This document shows positions 36,502-44,515 of a stretch of 44,920 bases of DNA, in pieces. The DNA is taken from NCBI RefSeq assembly GCF_014203025.1, contig NZ_JACHID010000016.1, positions 1-44,920 of the forward strand. The letters are read 5' to 3'. Under the pieces are notes generated by a model. The model saw only the letters and a program-made list of their open reading frames with translations. It did not search any database and had not been told where the DNA came from. The position numbers and the translations under genes were made by a program. Every line of letters starts with the position of its first letter. Position 1 is the first letter of the stretch. Source of the stretch: Desulfurispira natronophila. GTDB taxonomy: Bacteria > Chrysiogenota > Chrysiogenetes > Chrysiogenales > Chrysiogenaceae.

Positions 36502-37281
36502 TCACGTGGGTAAACTGAGAATACGAGCTTTGCCGCTTTCAATAGCTATAGTGTGCTCAAATTGCGCAGAAAGGGCACCATCGCAGGTGCGCGCTGTCCA
36601 TCGGTCTTGCGGATCCAGAACTGTGCGCCAGTTACGATTCTGATTGATCATAGGCTCAACGGTAAATACCATACCATTTTCCAAAAATGGCAAAGGGTTC
36701 TTGGCGCTATAGTGAAGAACTGCTGGCTCCTCGTGGAAGTTTTCACCTATGCCATGTCCACAGTATTCACGCACGACTGAATAGCCAAACTTTTTAACGT
36801 ATTTTTCAATAGCATCACCAATAACGTTGAAACGACGTCCTGCCTCCACCGCCTCAATGCCTCGCAACATAGCACTCTCAACCCGCTTTACAAAAATGCT
36901 AGTAGAATTACTTGTATCACCTACCAGGAAAGTGCGAGAGGTGTCGCCGTGATAGCCATCTAATATAACGGTAATGTCGATATTGACTATATCACCCTCT
37001 TGTAGAATCTCATCTTTACTGGGAATGCCGTGACAGACCACATTGTTAACGGAGGTACATATATGTTTTGGAAAACCACGGTAGTTAAGTGGTGCCGCTA
37101 TGGCTCCGGCTGAGCTGATGGCCTCGGCGCACTGCTGATCCAATGATTCTGTGCTGACTCCTGGAACAACTTGGGGTTCTATGTCTTGTAATATCTGCGC
37201 CGCCAGACGGGCGGACTTTTCTATAGATGCTATTTCAGATCGGGAGTAGAGCCGTATCTGTGGCACTGATTGATTCCTCAT
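36502..37281 (-). CDS. map: Methionine aminopeptidase, type I
   Basis: Removes N-terminal methionine from new proteins. The 259-residue enzyme has the metal ligands in NIDITVILDGYHGDTSRTF (two Asp), GHGIGENFHEEP (His), FTVEPMI (Glu) and FEHTIAI (Glu). No N-terminal zinc extension is seen, so it is the short bacterial form. It is convergent with the L,D-transpeptidase and divergent from the TPR gene. Confidence 0.96.
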   Translation of the reverse strand: MRNQSVPQIRLYSRSEIASIEKSARLAAQILQDIEPQVVPGVSTESLDQQCAEAISSAGAIAAPLNYRGFPKHICTSVNNVVCHGIPSKDEILQEGDIVNIDITVILDGYHGDTSRTFLVGDTSNSTSIFVKRVESAMLRGIEAVEAGRRFNVIGDAIEKYVKKFGYSVVREYCGHGIGENFHEEPAVLHYSAKNPLPFLENGMVFTVEPMINQNRNWRTVLDPQDRWTARTCDGALSAQFEHTIAIESGKARILSLPT

Positions 37282-37467
37282 AATATAGATATCCTTGTAT
37301 TGGTAAGCGTTGCAACTATAAAAAATATATCATACCATAAAGCACCTGAAAATATAACTTTTCCACACCACAGATGAGGAACAAATCTTAGAGTGCGATA
37401 GTCTGGTGCACGTTATTGAAACCATGATAATCTTGACGGAACAATATCTACGTACAGGGGTACCCCA

Positions 37468-40221
37468 ATGGCCAAGATTTTTTTTGCTATCTTTCTGATC
37501 ACCATTTGCTCAACAGCGTCATCACTGGCCAATGACACTTTACCACCGGTTGAGCTTGATCGAGTACAGGTAGGAGTAGTAATCAAACCGGACACTATAG
37601 TTACTCCGCTTTTTGTTCCACAGACACAACCACCCGGGATGAATATAATGGCCGTAGAGTTAGATGACTACACGGAAAGTGCTGAACTTATGCGCCGACC
37701 TTTGGAATACCAGGTGCTGGTAGAGCGTCCAGGTGGATGCCTCTTTTCATCACGCTTTGGTGCTGCCGTTGGTGCTGCCATGAGTGACGAAGGAAAAATA
37801 CGGGCTGCCCGGCTCCACTATACTACCGGCAATTATCAGCAGGCGATAAATGTCTTAGAGAAAGTAGGGAGCTCTTCAGCCCACTACCCTATATCACTTT
37901 ACTTACAAGCATTATCATGGAAGGAAAAAGACAACCTGGAGAAATCAGATGAATTATTTGGCCGTGCCGCTCGTTCATCATCGCCGGAAGTAGCAGCAGA
38001 GTCCTCACTGGCTTTGGCTATCAGTCGATACAATCAGGCAGATATGGAATATATAAAAATGGTTGAACGCTACATTCAGATTCGCTCTGATGCTGCAATG
38101 CCACCAGTACCTCGCCTGCTGCATCAAATAGCCCTCTATGACCAAGGTGACTTTCAATCATCTATAGAGGCAGCTCGTCATTTAGAATCCACTTCTGTAG
38201 AGCCCACCTCCATGTATTTTAAGGCACACGCCTTTGAGCGCGTTCAGCAGCCTGAAAAAGCTCTGGAGTCCTACTATGCTGCCTATGAGCTTGGGGTTGA
38301 TGCAGCCTTGAACCACATAATTCACCTGGAGTTTGAGGATAGAAATGACGAAGCGGTTGTGAAACTGGCACAGGAGCGGTTGGATTTGGTAAATGACACT
38401 ATCGCGCGCTATAGCACTATTAGCTCTGTACGACTAGGTAATCAAGAAAAAGCGAAATACTGGCATGGACGCATCATATCAGCACCGTTGAAAGCAGCTA
38501 CGGCATATGACGCGTACATAGCCAGTCAAGATCAAAGTCTTCGAGATCACTTTGCCCAATCACTGGTGCGCCATACCACCTTTGAGCACCGCAATGAAGC
38601 TTACCTGCTGCTGGCTGAGCACTATCTGAACACAGGTCGATACCAAGAATCCTTGCGTCAAGCCCTTGAGCATATTGTCGTCAGTTCGTTGAGTCGGGAG
38701 AATCGCCGCGCCTACTACCTCTTCACCCTTATTAATCATAATCAACTGGAACAGTACCGTGAGGCACAAAACACCATAGCTGCAGGGCGTGACATATTTA
38801 ACCCTGACATCCCACACTACGACCTGTGGGTTTACGAAAGTGCCAAGACAGCTTTGCTCATTGGAAACCTGGAACGAGCTAGCCAGCTTTATGATGCCGT
38901 AGGTAGTGATTCAACTTACTATCCCAGTGCGCGCTTTCACCGTGCTAACCTTCTTACACTGCGGGAGCGCTACAAAGAGGCAGAGAAAATATACAAAGAG
39001 TTGATAGAGTTGAACTTTCGTCCTGAAGATGTCCGCATCCAACTGGCTATTCTCTACAATAACTGGGGCAAATTTAAGCTGACGCTGGAGACAGTAGATG
39101 AATCTACTGGCCCTGGTGTCCAGCAGCGGGGACACGCTCTATTAAAACTTGGACGATTCTCTGAAGCCATCCGCTCCTACTATCTCTGTCGCCAACACTT
39201 CCATCGACAGACAGAAGAGCACCTAGAGTGTACATACTTTCAAGCACTTTCATCCTTCAATAACGATGACTACCACCGTGCCATTATCGTCCTTGAGAAT
39301 TACTTTGATGAATTTCAGGCAAGTCCAATTTATCGGGAGAGGGCGATTCGCCTGGTCGGTGATGCATATTACAACGAGGGTAACTACGACCGTGCCCAAG
39401 AGTACTATCAGCAAATTGCCAACGAACGTTACCACAGTGGCTACTTCAGTAGCCTGATGATGCAGAATCAAGTAGAGGATGTGCGCGAGTACGTGGAACA
39501 ACACTCTGAGTCCATGAGTCGACAGGAGCGTCAAAACGCCCACGTCTATCTTAGTCGTCGCTATATTGAGCTAGGTGATCTTGACCAAGCTCAGGAATAC
39601 GCCCTGCAAGTAGGGAATGAGGATGCTATTGTCGGATTTGTACGTCACCTGGTAGAGCACGGAAATCACCAGCAAGCACTAAATGTCGCTGGAGATCACC
39701 ACGATCAATTTCCTTCCCTTCGGTACTACATGGGACTTGCTCATTACCGGCAAGGAAACTATAACGAGTCACTGCGTCACATGCGCGCTATGGTTGATCA
39801 CTCTCAGTATAAAAGTGATGCCCTGCACTATGGGGTTCAAGCATCACTTCAGGTTCAGCGGCCAGATGTGATGTTATTGATGCTGGAAGCGGAAGAGACC
39901 AATAATCCGCAGCACCTTGCCCAGGCTCTGCCCATCCTGATGGAACAGGAAGATATTGACGGCACTCGACAAATTAGTAGAGCCTTGCTTTTTACTTATA
40001 CTAGCCATCGGGACCTGGCAGGATATGCCTTCGCTTGGTCATTTGAGTCAAGTGATCCAGAGCGTGCCATAGTTGAATACCTTAAGGTTACCTACCTCCA
40101 TCAGCGCTCCCCTTATGTTCGCCGTTCCTATGAGCGACTCTATGAACTTTATCAACAAACCGGACAGCCTGAGCGTGCTGCCGCATTACAAGAGCGAAAA
40201 AATCAAGGAGCCAATCAATGA
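37468..40221 (+). CDS. Large periplasmic TPR protein of a TonB operon
   Basis: A 917-residue protein with a signal peptide (MAKIFFAIFLITICSTASSLAND). It then consists almost wholly of TPR-like helical repeats from about residue 110 to the end (for example GNYQQAINVLEK, GRYQESLRQAL, RYKEAEKIYKELIEL, GNYDRAQEYYQQ). It opens an operon with ExbB-, ExbD- and TonB-like proteins, each coupled by overlapping or near-overlapping ends. It is probably a scaffold that links the energy complex to envelope partners, as suggested for TtpC-type proteins in Vibrio, although those are ExbB fusions or differ in build. The SD region contains the palindrome GGGGTACCCC (37457-37466). No enzyme motif was seen. Confidence 0.85.
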   Translation: MAKIFFAIFLITICSTASSLANDTLPPVELDRVQVGVVIKPDTIVTPLFVPQTQPPGMNIMAVELDDYTESAELMRRPLEYQVLVERPGGCLFSSRFGAAVGAAMSDEGKIRAARLHYTTGNYQQAINVLEKVGSSSAHYPISLYLQALSWKEKDNLEKSDELFGRAARSSSPEVAAESSLALAISRYNQADMEYIKMVERYIQIRSDAAMPPVPRLLHQIALYDQGDFQSSIEAARHLESTSVEPTSMYFKAHAFERVQQPEKALESYYAAYELGVDAALNHIIHLEFEDRNDEAVVKLAQERLDLVNDTIARYSTISSVRLGNQEKAKYWHGRIISAPLKAATAYDAYIASQDQSLRDHFAQSLVRHTTFEHRNEAYLLLAEHYLNTGRYQESLRQALEHIVVSSLSRENRRAYYLFTLINHNQLEQYREAQNTIAAGRDIFNPDIPHYDLWVYESAKTALLIGNLERASQLYDAVGSDSTYYPSARFHRANLLTLRERYKEAEKIYKELIELNFRPEDVRIQLAILYNNWGKFKLTLETVDESTGPGVQQRGHALLKLGRFSEAIRSYYLCRQHFHRQTEEHLECTYFQALSSFNNDDYHRAIIVLENYFDEFQASPIYRERAIRLVGDAYYNEGNYDRAQEYYQQIANERYHSGYFSSLMMQNQVEDVREYVEQHSESMSRQERQNAHVYLSRRYIELGDLDQAQEYALQVGNEDAIVGFVRHLVEHGNHQQALNVAGDHHDQFPSLRYYMGLAHYRQGNYNESLRHMRAMVDHSQYKSDALHYGVQASLQVQRPDVMLLMLEAEETNNPQHLAQALPILMEQEDIDGTRQISRALLFTYTSHRDLAGYAFAWSFESSDPERAIVEYLKVTYLHQRSPYVRRSYERLYELYQQTGQPERAAALQERKNQGANQ

Positions 40222-40817
40222 TCGATTCTCTTCTCCACTATTTCTCTTTGGGGGGCTTCTACATTATGACCCCCATCTTTCTGTGCAGTGTTTTTTCCAT
40301 AGCTATCATTTTGGAAAAGCTATTAACTCTGCGCACAAGTCTGGTGCTCAACCCCCAGCTCATAGGAAAGATCAAGCGCTCCCTGGCAGCAGGTAATATT
40401 GACGAAGCCGCCCGATTTTGCCAGGAGAAAAACACCCCTATGACTCGCATCATTCTGGCAGGGCTTGAAACCGGAGGAGAAACGGCTCGTAATCGCATCA
40501 TGGACACTGGAAAACTTGAAGCTCTGCGACTACAGCGCTACCTTACTACCTTGGGTACCATTGCTAACATATCACCACTATTTGGCCTTTTAGGCACTGT
40601 CAGTGGCATGATCAAGGTTTTCTTCACCATACAACACCAGGGCCTGGGACAGGCTCAGGCAATGGCTGGTGGCATTTCTGAAGCCTTGGTCACAACAGCT
40701 TTTGGCCTTATAGTGGCAATACCCGCCTTGGCAGCTCACAATTATTTTGAGGCCAAAGCCCAGAAACTGGTAACCCATATGGAGAAGCACGCATCTGATG
40801 TTGCGGGGATGCTATGA
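40218..40817 (+). CDS. exbB: ExbB/TolQ/MotA-family proton channel subunit
   Basis: A 199-residue inner-membrane protein with three TM helices. The C-terminal pair contains the family block TIANISPLFGLLGTVSGMIKVF and EALVTTAFGLIVAIPALAAHNYF. It forms the proton channel with the ExbD-like protein that follows. It starts on the ATGA shared with the TPR gene stop. ExbB is preferred over TolQ because a TonB-like gene, and no Tol-Pal gene, follows. Confidence 0.93.
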   Translation: MIDSLLHYFSLGGFYIMTPIFLCSVFSIAIILEKLLTLRTSLVLNPQLIGKIKRSLAAGNIDEAARFCQEKNTPMTRIILAGLETGGETARNRIMDTGKLEALRLQRYLTTLGTIANISPLFGLLGTVSGMIKVFFTIQHQGLGQAQAMAGGISEALVTTAFGLIVAIPALAAHNYFEAKAQKLVTHMEKHASDVAGML

Positions 40818-41200
40818 ACTTTATACCCAAGCGACCTTCCCAGCTGATCATTAACCTCACACCTATGATTGATGTAGTGTTTCTGCTACTCATTTTTTTC
40901 ATGGTAACCACTACTTTTGATCCTTCTGGTGGCGTGGACGTGAACCTGCCCAAAGGTGAAACTACAACCGAGCGCACATCGCCTCTAGAGGTAGTTATTA
41001 CCCAAGATGGGGAGTACTTTTACCAAGGGGATTCGGTGGACATGTCAGCGATCGTAGAGGTTATTCGCAGTGGAAGCTATCCGTCCATTGTAATAATGGC
41101 CGATGAAGAGGCACGACATGGTAAGGTTGTGGCAATAATGGATGCTGCCAAGGCCCATGGTATTGAGCAAATATCCATCGCTACGGTAGTAGAGGAGTAG
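40814..41200 (+). CDS. exbD: ExbD/TolR-family protein
   Basis: A 128-residue protein with one N-terminal TM helix carrying the proton-relay aspartate in LTPMIDVVFLLLIFFMVTT, then a periplasmic domain ending IEQISIATV. It overlaps exbB by ATGA. It works with ExbB to turn proton flow into movement of TonB. Confidence 0.95.
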   Translation: MNFIPKRPSQLIINLTPMIDVVFLLLIFFMVTTTFDPSGGVDVNLPKGETTTERTSPLEVVITQDGEYFYQGDSVDMSAIVEVIRSGSYPSIVIMADEEARHGKVVAIMDAAKAHGIEQISIATVVEE

Positions 41201-41203
41201 GCC

Positions 41204-41959
41204 TTGAGTGCCACCTTGCGCTTGCTGATTTTATTTATCATGTCTTTGGTGCTCCACGGAGTCGTCTTTTTCATGTTGCCCAGATATGAGCCTCCAGTAC
41301 GCAGCGTTTCCACACCCATACAAGTAGAACTTGAGCAACATCAACGACAGCCGGCAACCCCAGAGCCTATAGCACGGGAACTACCCCAGCGCATAGAGCT
41401 TGCCGGTCGCGATGCTGATCTCCTTTCAGGACGCAAAATAGAGTTGCCAAGAGCAGAGCACCCGAATGAACAAACTCAAGAGTTTTCCGTGCATGCCACT
41501 CCGGGGCGCCTGAACATAAGCGAGAGACAGGACTCTTCACTTGAGCGTAACCGTCGCGCCATTCCACCTACTCCACCAGCAGAGCTTGGCTACGTAGATC
41601 GCCACATTCAAGAGCTCTACGCCCGACAACAAAAAAAAGATATAGTTGATGTAGTACCTGAAATGACATCCGAAACTCATGACGAAAGAGTGCAAATACT
41701 AGGAGACCTTTCCAGACGTCAAATTATTTTTATGCCCGCTTTCCCTCAGGTAAGTGCTGATTTTGCAACCACGATGGAGATTATACTCCTCGTAGAGCCT
41801 TCAGGCAGTGTTTCGCAAACCACTATTCGCCGCAGGAGTGGAAGTGAGGAACTGGACCGACACGGTGAAGAGTACGCAAGACGTATACGTTTTGAGCGTT
41901 TACCTATTACGAATACTCAGCAGGGTACTCTGATAATAGACTTCCAGGTTTTGCCTTAA
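41204..41959 (+). CDS. tonB: TonB-like energy transducer
   Basis: A 251-residue protein: N-terminal TM helix (LLILFIMSLVLHGVVFFML), a variable linker poor in Pro-Lys repeats, and a C-terminal TonB-like domain (MEIILLVEPSGSVSQTTIRRRSGSEELD, then IRFERLP). TTG 41204 has GAGGAG six bases upstream. The short proline segment (PPTPPAE) is far less than in classical TonB, so its reach across the periplasm may depend on the TPR protein. No TonB-dependent receptor lies in the window. Confidence 0.85.
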   Translation: MSATLRLLILFIMSLVLHGVVFFMLPRYEPPVRSVSTPIQVELEQHQRQPATPEPIARELPQRIELAGRDADLLSGRKIELPRAEHPNEQTQEFSVHATPGRLNISERQDSSLERNRRAIPPTPPAELGYVDRHIQELYARQQKKDIVDVVPEMTSETHDERVQILGDLSRRQIIFMPAFPQVSADFATTMEIILLVEPSGSVSQTTIRRRSGSEELDRHGEEYARRIRFERLPITNTQQGTLIIDFQVLP

Positions 41960-41981
41960 GTCAGAAAAATGCACAACCCCA

Positions 41982-42010
41982 TTGACAGTAGAGCTACACT
42001 TCTGTATAAA
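41982..42010 (+). promoter_or_regulatory. Sigma-70 promoter of the tRNA operon
   Basis: TTGACA (41982-41987) and TATAAA (42005-42010) are separated by exactly 17 bases. The predicted start is about 42017, 14 bases before tRNA-Pro. This is the best consensus promoter in the window. Confidence 0.85.
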
Positions 42011-42030
42011 CCTTTTTTCGTAACTGGTGT

Positions 42031-42108
<78 letters not shown>

Positions 42109-42118
42109 CTCGTACGGA

Positions 42119-42195
42119 GCGCCTGTAGCTCAGCCGGATAGAGCAACTGACTTCTAATCAGTAGGTCAGAGGTTCGAATCCTCTCAGGCGCGCCA
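42119..42195 (+). tRNA. tRNA-Arg (TCT)
   Basis: Acceptor GCGCCTG pairs with CAGGCGC. The anticodon stem ACTGA/TCAGT holds the loop CTTCTAA, anticodon TCT. The T-arm has GGTTCGAATCC and the CCA end is encoded. It lies 10 bases after tRNA-Pro in the same transcript. Confidence 0.97.
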
Positions 42196-42212
42196 GCTAA
42201 TAACCTGAATAT

Positions 42213-42289
42213 GGTGGCTGTAGTTCAATCGGTAGAGCACAGGATTGTGGCTCCTGTTGTTGCGGGTTCGAGCCCCGTCAGCCACCCCA
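42213..42289 (+). tRNA. tRNA-His (GTG)
   Basis: Acceptor GTGGCTG pairs with CAGCCAC, and the extra G at position -1 (42213) faces C73, the identity mark of tRNA-His. The anticodon loop TTGTGGC gives GTG. The CCA end is encoded at 42287-42289. Last tRNA of the operon. Confidence 0.97.
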
Positions 42290-42300
42290 CTTAAAATTTA

Positions 42301-42333
42301 AGCCCGTACTTCTCGGTAAAGTACGGGCTTTTT
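42301..42333 (+). terminator. Intrinsic terminator of the tRNA operon
   Basis: AGCCCGTACTT (42301-42311) pairs perfectly with AAGTACGGGCT (42319-42329), followed by a T run to 42333. It marks the end of the core chromosome genes. What follows looks accessory. Confidence 0.92.
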
Positions 42334-42343
42334 CAATTGATAC

Positions 42344-42386
42344 GACCCCCTGTTCCTATTTAACAAAAAAACAGGAACAGGGGGTC
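42344..42386. repeat. REP-like 14-bp inverted repeat
   Basis: GACCCCCTGTTCCT (42344-42357) is exactly complementary to 42373-42386, with a 15-base AT-rich spacer. Elements of this type, a GGGGTC tip with an adjacent GGAACAGG arm, often occur as dispersed extragenic palindromes mobilised by RAYT (Y1-type) transposases. No RAYT gene is visible here. Confidence 0.5.
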
Positions 42387-42584
42387 TCGTGCAGGTGGTT
42401 GCTGATATGCAGCGCGCGATTTGTCTATTCCATGATAAAGTGCGTGGTGTTAGGCGGTGATGAAGGGAATGACTGAAAGTCGCGGTCTTGCGTACTTTGC
42501 GACCGTGAGCAAGTCCCAGACAGGATCTCTAACGGTCATAAATAAAGGTAAATTCGACAACTTTTGGGCCACCTCCTTCCCAAG

Positions 42585-42790
42585 TGTCAATGGCCAATTT
42601 TTTTTTTACCCAGTTTTGGCCAATAAAATTGACCCACCCATTCGTTCAACTATTCAGTTTTTCCTTCAGTCGATAACTCTCTCCCCCCAGATTACCGTTG
42701 TTCAATCAAAGATACGCCGGCAACTTGCATCCGTCGCACAAAAACTTCAGCAACCACTCTTGGTATTTCTTTCATAATATTTCAATTACC
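42585..42790 (-). mobile_element. Decayed IS21-family end with istB C-terminal remnant
   Basis: TGTCAATGGCCAA at 42585 and TTGGCCAATAAAATTGACCC from 42616 look like the repeated terminal motifs of an IS21-family end. To the right, the minus strand reads GGESYRLKEKLNS and a stop at 42646-42648, the usual C-terminus of an IstB ATPase. The sequence further upstream in that frame (LCDGCKLPAYL) has a stop inside. The rest of the element is missing. The plus-strand ORF at 42457-42777 runs through this remnant and is not trusted. The 200 bases between the palindrome and this end show no gene. Confidence 0.5.
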
Positions 42791-42904
42791 TGCGTTTCAT
42801 AAAATACGAATAATATCAAGATAGATAATACCCCAAAAAAACAAGTGTAAGTCAACACTAGATATGCTAATTTTGTAATTATACAGAAACTTCATAATAA
42901 GTTG

Positions 42905-43757
42905 TTAGATTTCAGATAGGAGTAGATTATGGATTTTTGGAGCTGGGTATTGATAGTTGTCGCAGGGGTTGGTATCCCAATCGTGCAGGCCATTGGCGTG
43001 TCAAATAAAAAGACAACGATGGAGGAAAAGCTAAAATCCCTTCCTGATTTTTCTCCGACTCAAAAAATCATGGGGAATAATGGCGATACCGGCCTGGCGA
43101 TTGATGAAAATCGAAAGAAAGTAGTACTGATTAAAAATGGCTCTTCTGGCGTAAACCTGAAACCAATTACATATCGCGATGTTCTTACTTCCGAAATCTT
43201 TGTAGATGGAGAGACAATCACCAAAACAGCGAGGGGAAGCCAGCTTGGCGGTGCACTTATTGGTGGTCTTGCGCTTGGTGGCGTTGGAGCAATAATCGGT
43301 GGGTTGTCTGGAAAAACAAAATCCTCCGAAAAGGTAAAGCGAGTTGACCTAAGAATAACCGTAAATGATACGAAGTCACCGCTTCATGATCTTAATTTCA
43401 TGGATTTTAAAGGGAAGAAAGACGGCATAGTCTATAAATCGGCTATGGAGCAAGCTCGTCATTGGCATGGATTAGTTGCTGTCCTTATAAAAACGGCCGA
43501 TAACGAAGATGAACGGCAAGAACGTATTGAGCCTTCCTCCAACGTAGAAAGTTCTACCCAGACCTCCCTGGCAGACGAGCTTTCAAAATTAAGCGATCTC
43601 CGAGATAAGGGTGTCTTATCAGAGGAAGAATTTTCCACACAGAAGCGGAAGCTGTTGTCCTAGCAGTGAACTCAAGAAATCTAACAATTTCAGGCACGGC
43701 GACGGCTGCTCCATTGCGGCTTCGCCTACATTCCGCAGCCGCGCGTGCTGATTGGCG
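42905..43757 (+). mobile_element. Complete integron-type gene cassette
   Basis: The unit starts at TTAGAT after a G (core GTTAGAT, 42904-42910) and ends at the G of GTTAGCC (43757). The attC at its 3' end begins with ATCTAAC (43679-43685), the exact reverse complement of the core at its 5' end. That relation is expected only when a circular cassette has been inserted. The gene inside starts 24 bases from the 5' boundary, and its stop lies 15 bases from attC, the usual compact cassette plan. No integrase gene or clear attI is seen. Confidence 0.75.
42929..43663 (+). CDS. SHOCT-domain membrane-anchored cassette protein
   Basis: A 244-residue protein encoded by the cassette, with a TAGGAG SD. 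An N-terminal TM helix (WSWVLIVVAGVGIPIVQAI) is followed by a beta-rich region, a glycine-rich hydrophobic stretch (GGALIGGLALGGVGAIIGGL, about 109-128), and a C-terminal SHOCT domain (LADELSKLSDLRDKGVLSEEEF). SHOCT helices occur at the ends of many phage and mobile-element proteins and may mediate oligomer or nucleic-acid contacts. Function is unknown. Confidence 0.85.
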   Translation: MDFWSWVLIVVAGVGIPIVQAIGVSNKKTTMEEKLKSLPDFSPTQKIMGNNGDTGLAIDENRKKVVLIKNGSSGVNLKPITYRDVLTSEIFVDGETITKTARGSQLGGALIGGLALGGVGAIIGGLSGKTKSSEKVKRVDLRITVNDTKSPLHDLNFMDFKGKKDGIVYKSAMEQARHWHGLVAVLIKTADNEDERQERIEPSSNVESSTQTSLADELSKLSDLRDKGVLSEEEFSTQKRKLLS

Positions 43758-43763
43758 TTAGCC
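43679..43763 (+). other. attC recombination site
   Basis: An 85-base imperfect palindrome. R'' ATCTAAC and R' GTTAGCC form the outer pair. CAAT, CA and GCACG (43694-43698) pair with ATTG, TG and CGTGC (43744-43748), leaving an unpaired G typical of the extrahelical base of attC sites. The inner stem is CGGCTGC (43703-43709) with GCAGCCG (43735-43741), around a 25-base loop. This arrangement is the single-strand substrate of integron integrases. Confidence 0.75.
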
Positions 43764-43840
43764 ATGAGTATAGACGAATCTGAATTCCTTATAGGCCGGA
43801 GAGATAGCAGTTCGCGTCTGGGCAAAGGGGGGGGGCAAAC

Positions 43841-44167
43841 ATGGATGGCTGGATAGTATTGATCGTGCTTGCTGGGCTTCCGATTCTCGCTTACTACCGT
43901 TTTCAAAATAACGCGAAAGCGATTGTGTGTATCTTCGACGCACTTTTCATAATAGTCGACAAATATGGCGACAGTAATGACAAAGAAGCCTACGAAGCAC
44001 TTCTCGATAGGTATCGAAACAAAGACGGCAAGCTCACTAAGGTAAATTCTACTGTACTTTACCAACTGCGACGAGATGCGAGGTTCTTTATCGCTCAACA
44101 TTTCGCCAATAAGGAAAGTGCCATGAAAATGTATGAAGCCTCTATTCGGAGTATCATTGAGAGATGA
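43841..44167 (+). CDS. Small membrane-anchored protein in a second cassette
   Basis: A 108-residue protein with an N-terminal TM helix (WIVLIVLAGLPILAYY) and a charged helical domain ending ASIRSIIER. It is not recognised. The ATG at 43841 follows a nine-G tract that could serve as SD. The cassette begins at TTAGCC (43758), and an ATG at 43764 opens a 30-codon frame (MSIDESEFLIGRRDSSS...). One extra G in the tract would fuse that frame to this gene, giving a 134-residue protein. The matching attC (it should begin GGCTAAC) was not found downstream, so this cassette is truncated or its site has diverged. Confidence 0.6.
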   Translation: MDGWIVLIVLAGLPILAYYRFQNNAKAIVCIFDALFIIVDKYGDSNDKEAYEALLDRYRNKDGKLTKVNSTVLYQLRRDARFFIAQHFANKESAMKMYEASIRSIIER

Positions 44168-44515
44168 TAACTCTAGGGACTTTCGAGCAACCTTTGTGAA
44201 CGAACCATGACCTGTTACCTGGCACAAACTATCCGGCTGAGATGACGGGCACACGAGGGCGGCCCCGATCTACAGAACATAACAGTTACCACGTGGCCTC
44301 TGTCCGAGATGGGTAAGCAAAGTATGGCGAACTTGAAGGAACGAATAGCCCATTGAAACCATGAATGAGACAAGGCACAATTACTTCAAAGATGATCTTG
44401 AAACGCTGCTACTACCACGATTGGTGAGCGAAGTTTTCCACGTGACAAAGATTGACCATCAATAAACGCCAGGTCAGTGCGCTGCTGGACTTTGGCTACT
44501 ATTGATCAACGACAG
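44168..44515. other. Gene-poor stretch before the right-hand IS
   Basis: No convincing gene. A 34-codon ORF at 44361-44465 (MNETRHNYFKDDLETLLLPR...) looks protein-like but stops before the IS end and lacks a strong SD. It could be the start of a broken cassette gene. No attC-like pair of cores was seen. Confidence 0.35.

Noticed and set aside
37415-37440. Fur box upstream of the TPR-TonB operon
   Set aside because: Only TGATAATC matches the core. The rest of the 19-mer fits poorly.
42358-42455. attC between ATTTAAC and GTTAGGC
   Set aside because: The outer cores fit the consensus, but the intervening arms show no complementarity, so no attC fold forms.
42457-42777. 106-codon plus-strand ORF
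   Set aside because: It runs straight through the IS21-type terminal repeats and the antisense istB remnant, and has no recognisable domain. Treated as chance.
43619-44254. 211-codon minus-strand ORF across the cassettes
   Set aside because: It is antisense to two genes and crosses the attC site. Composition is not protein-like.
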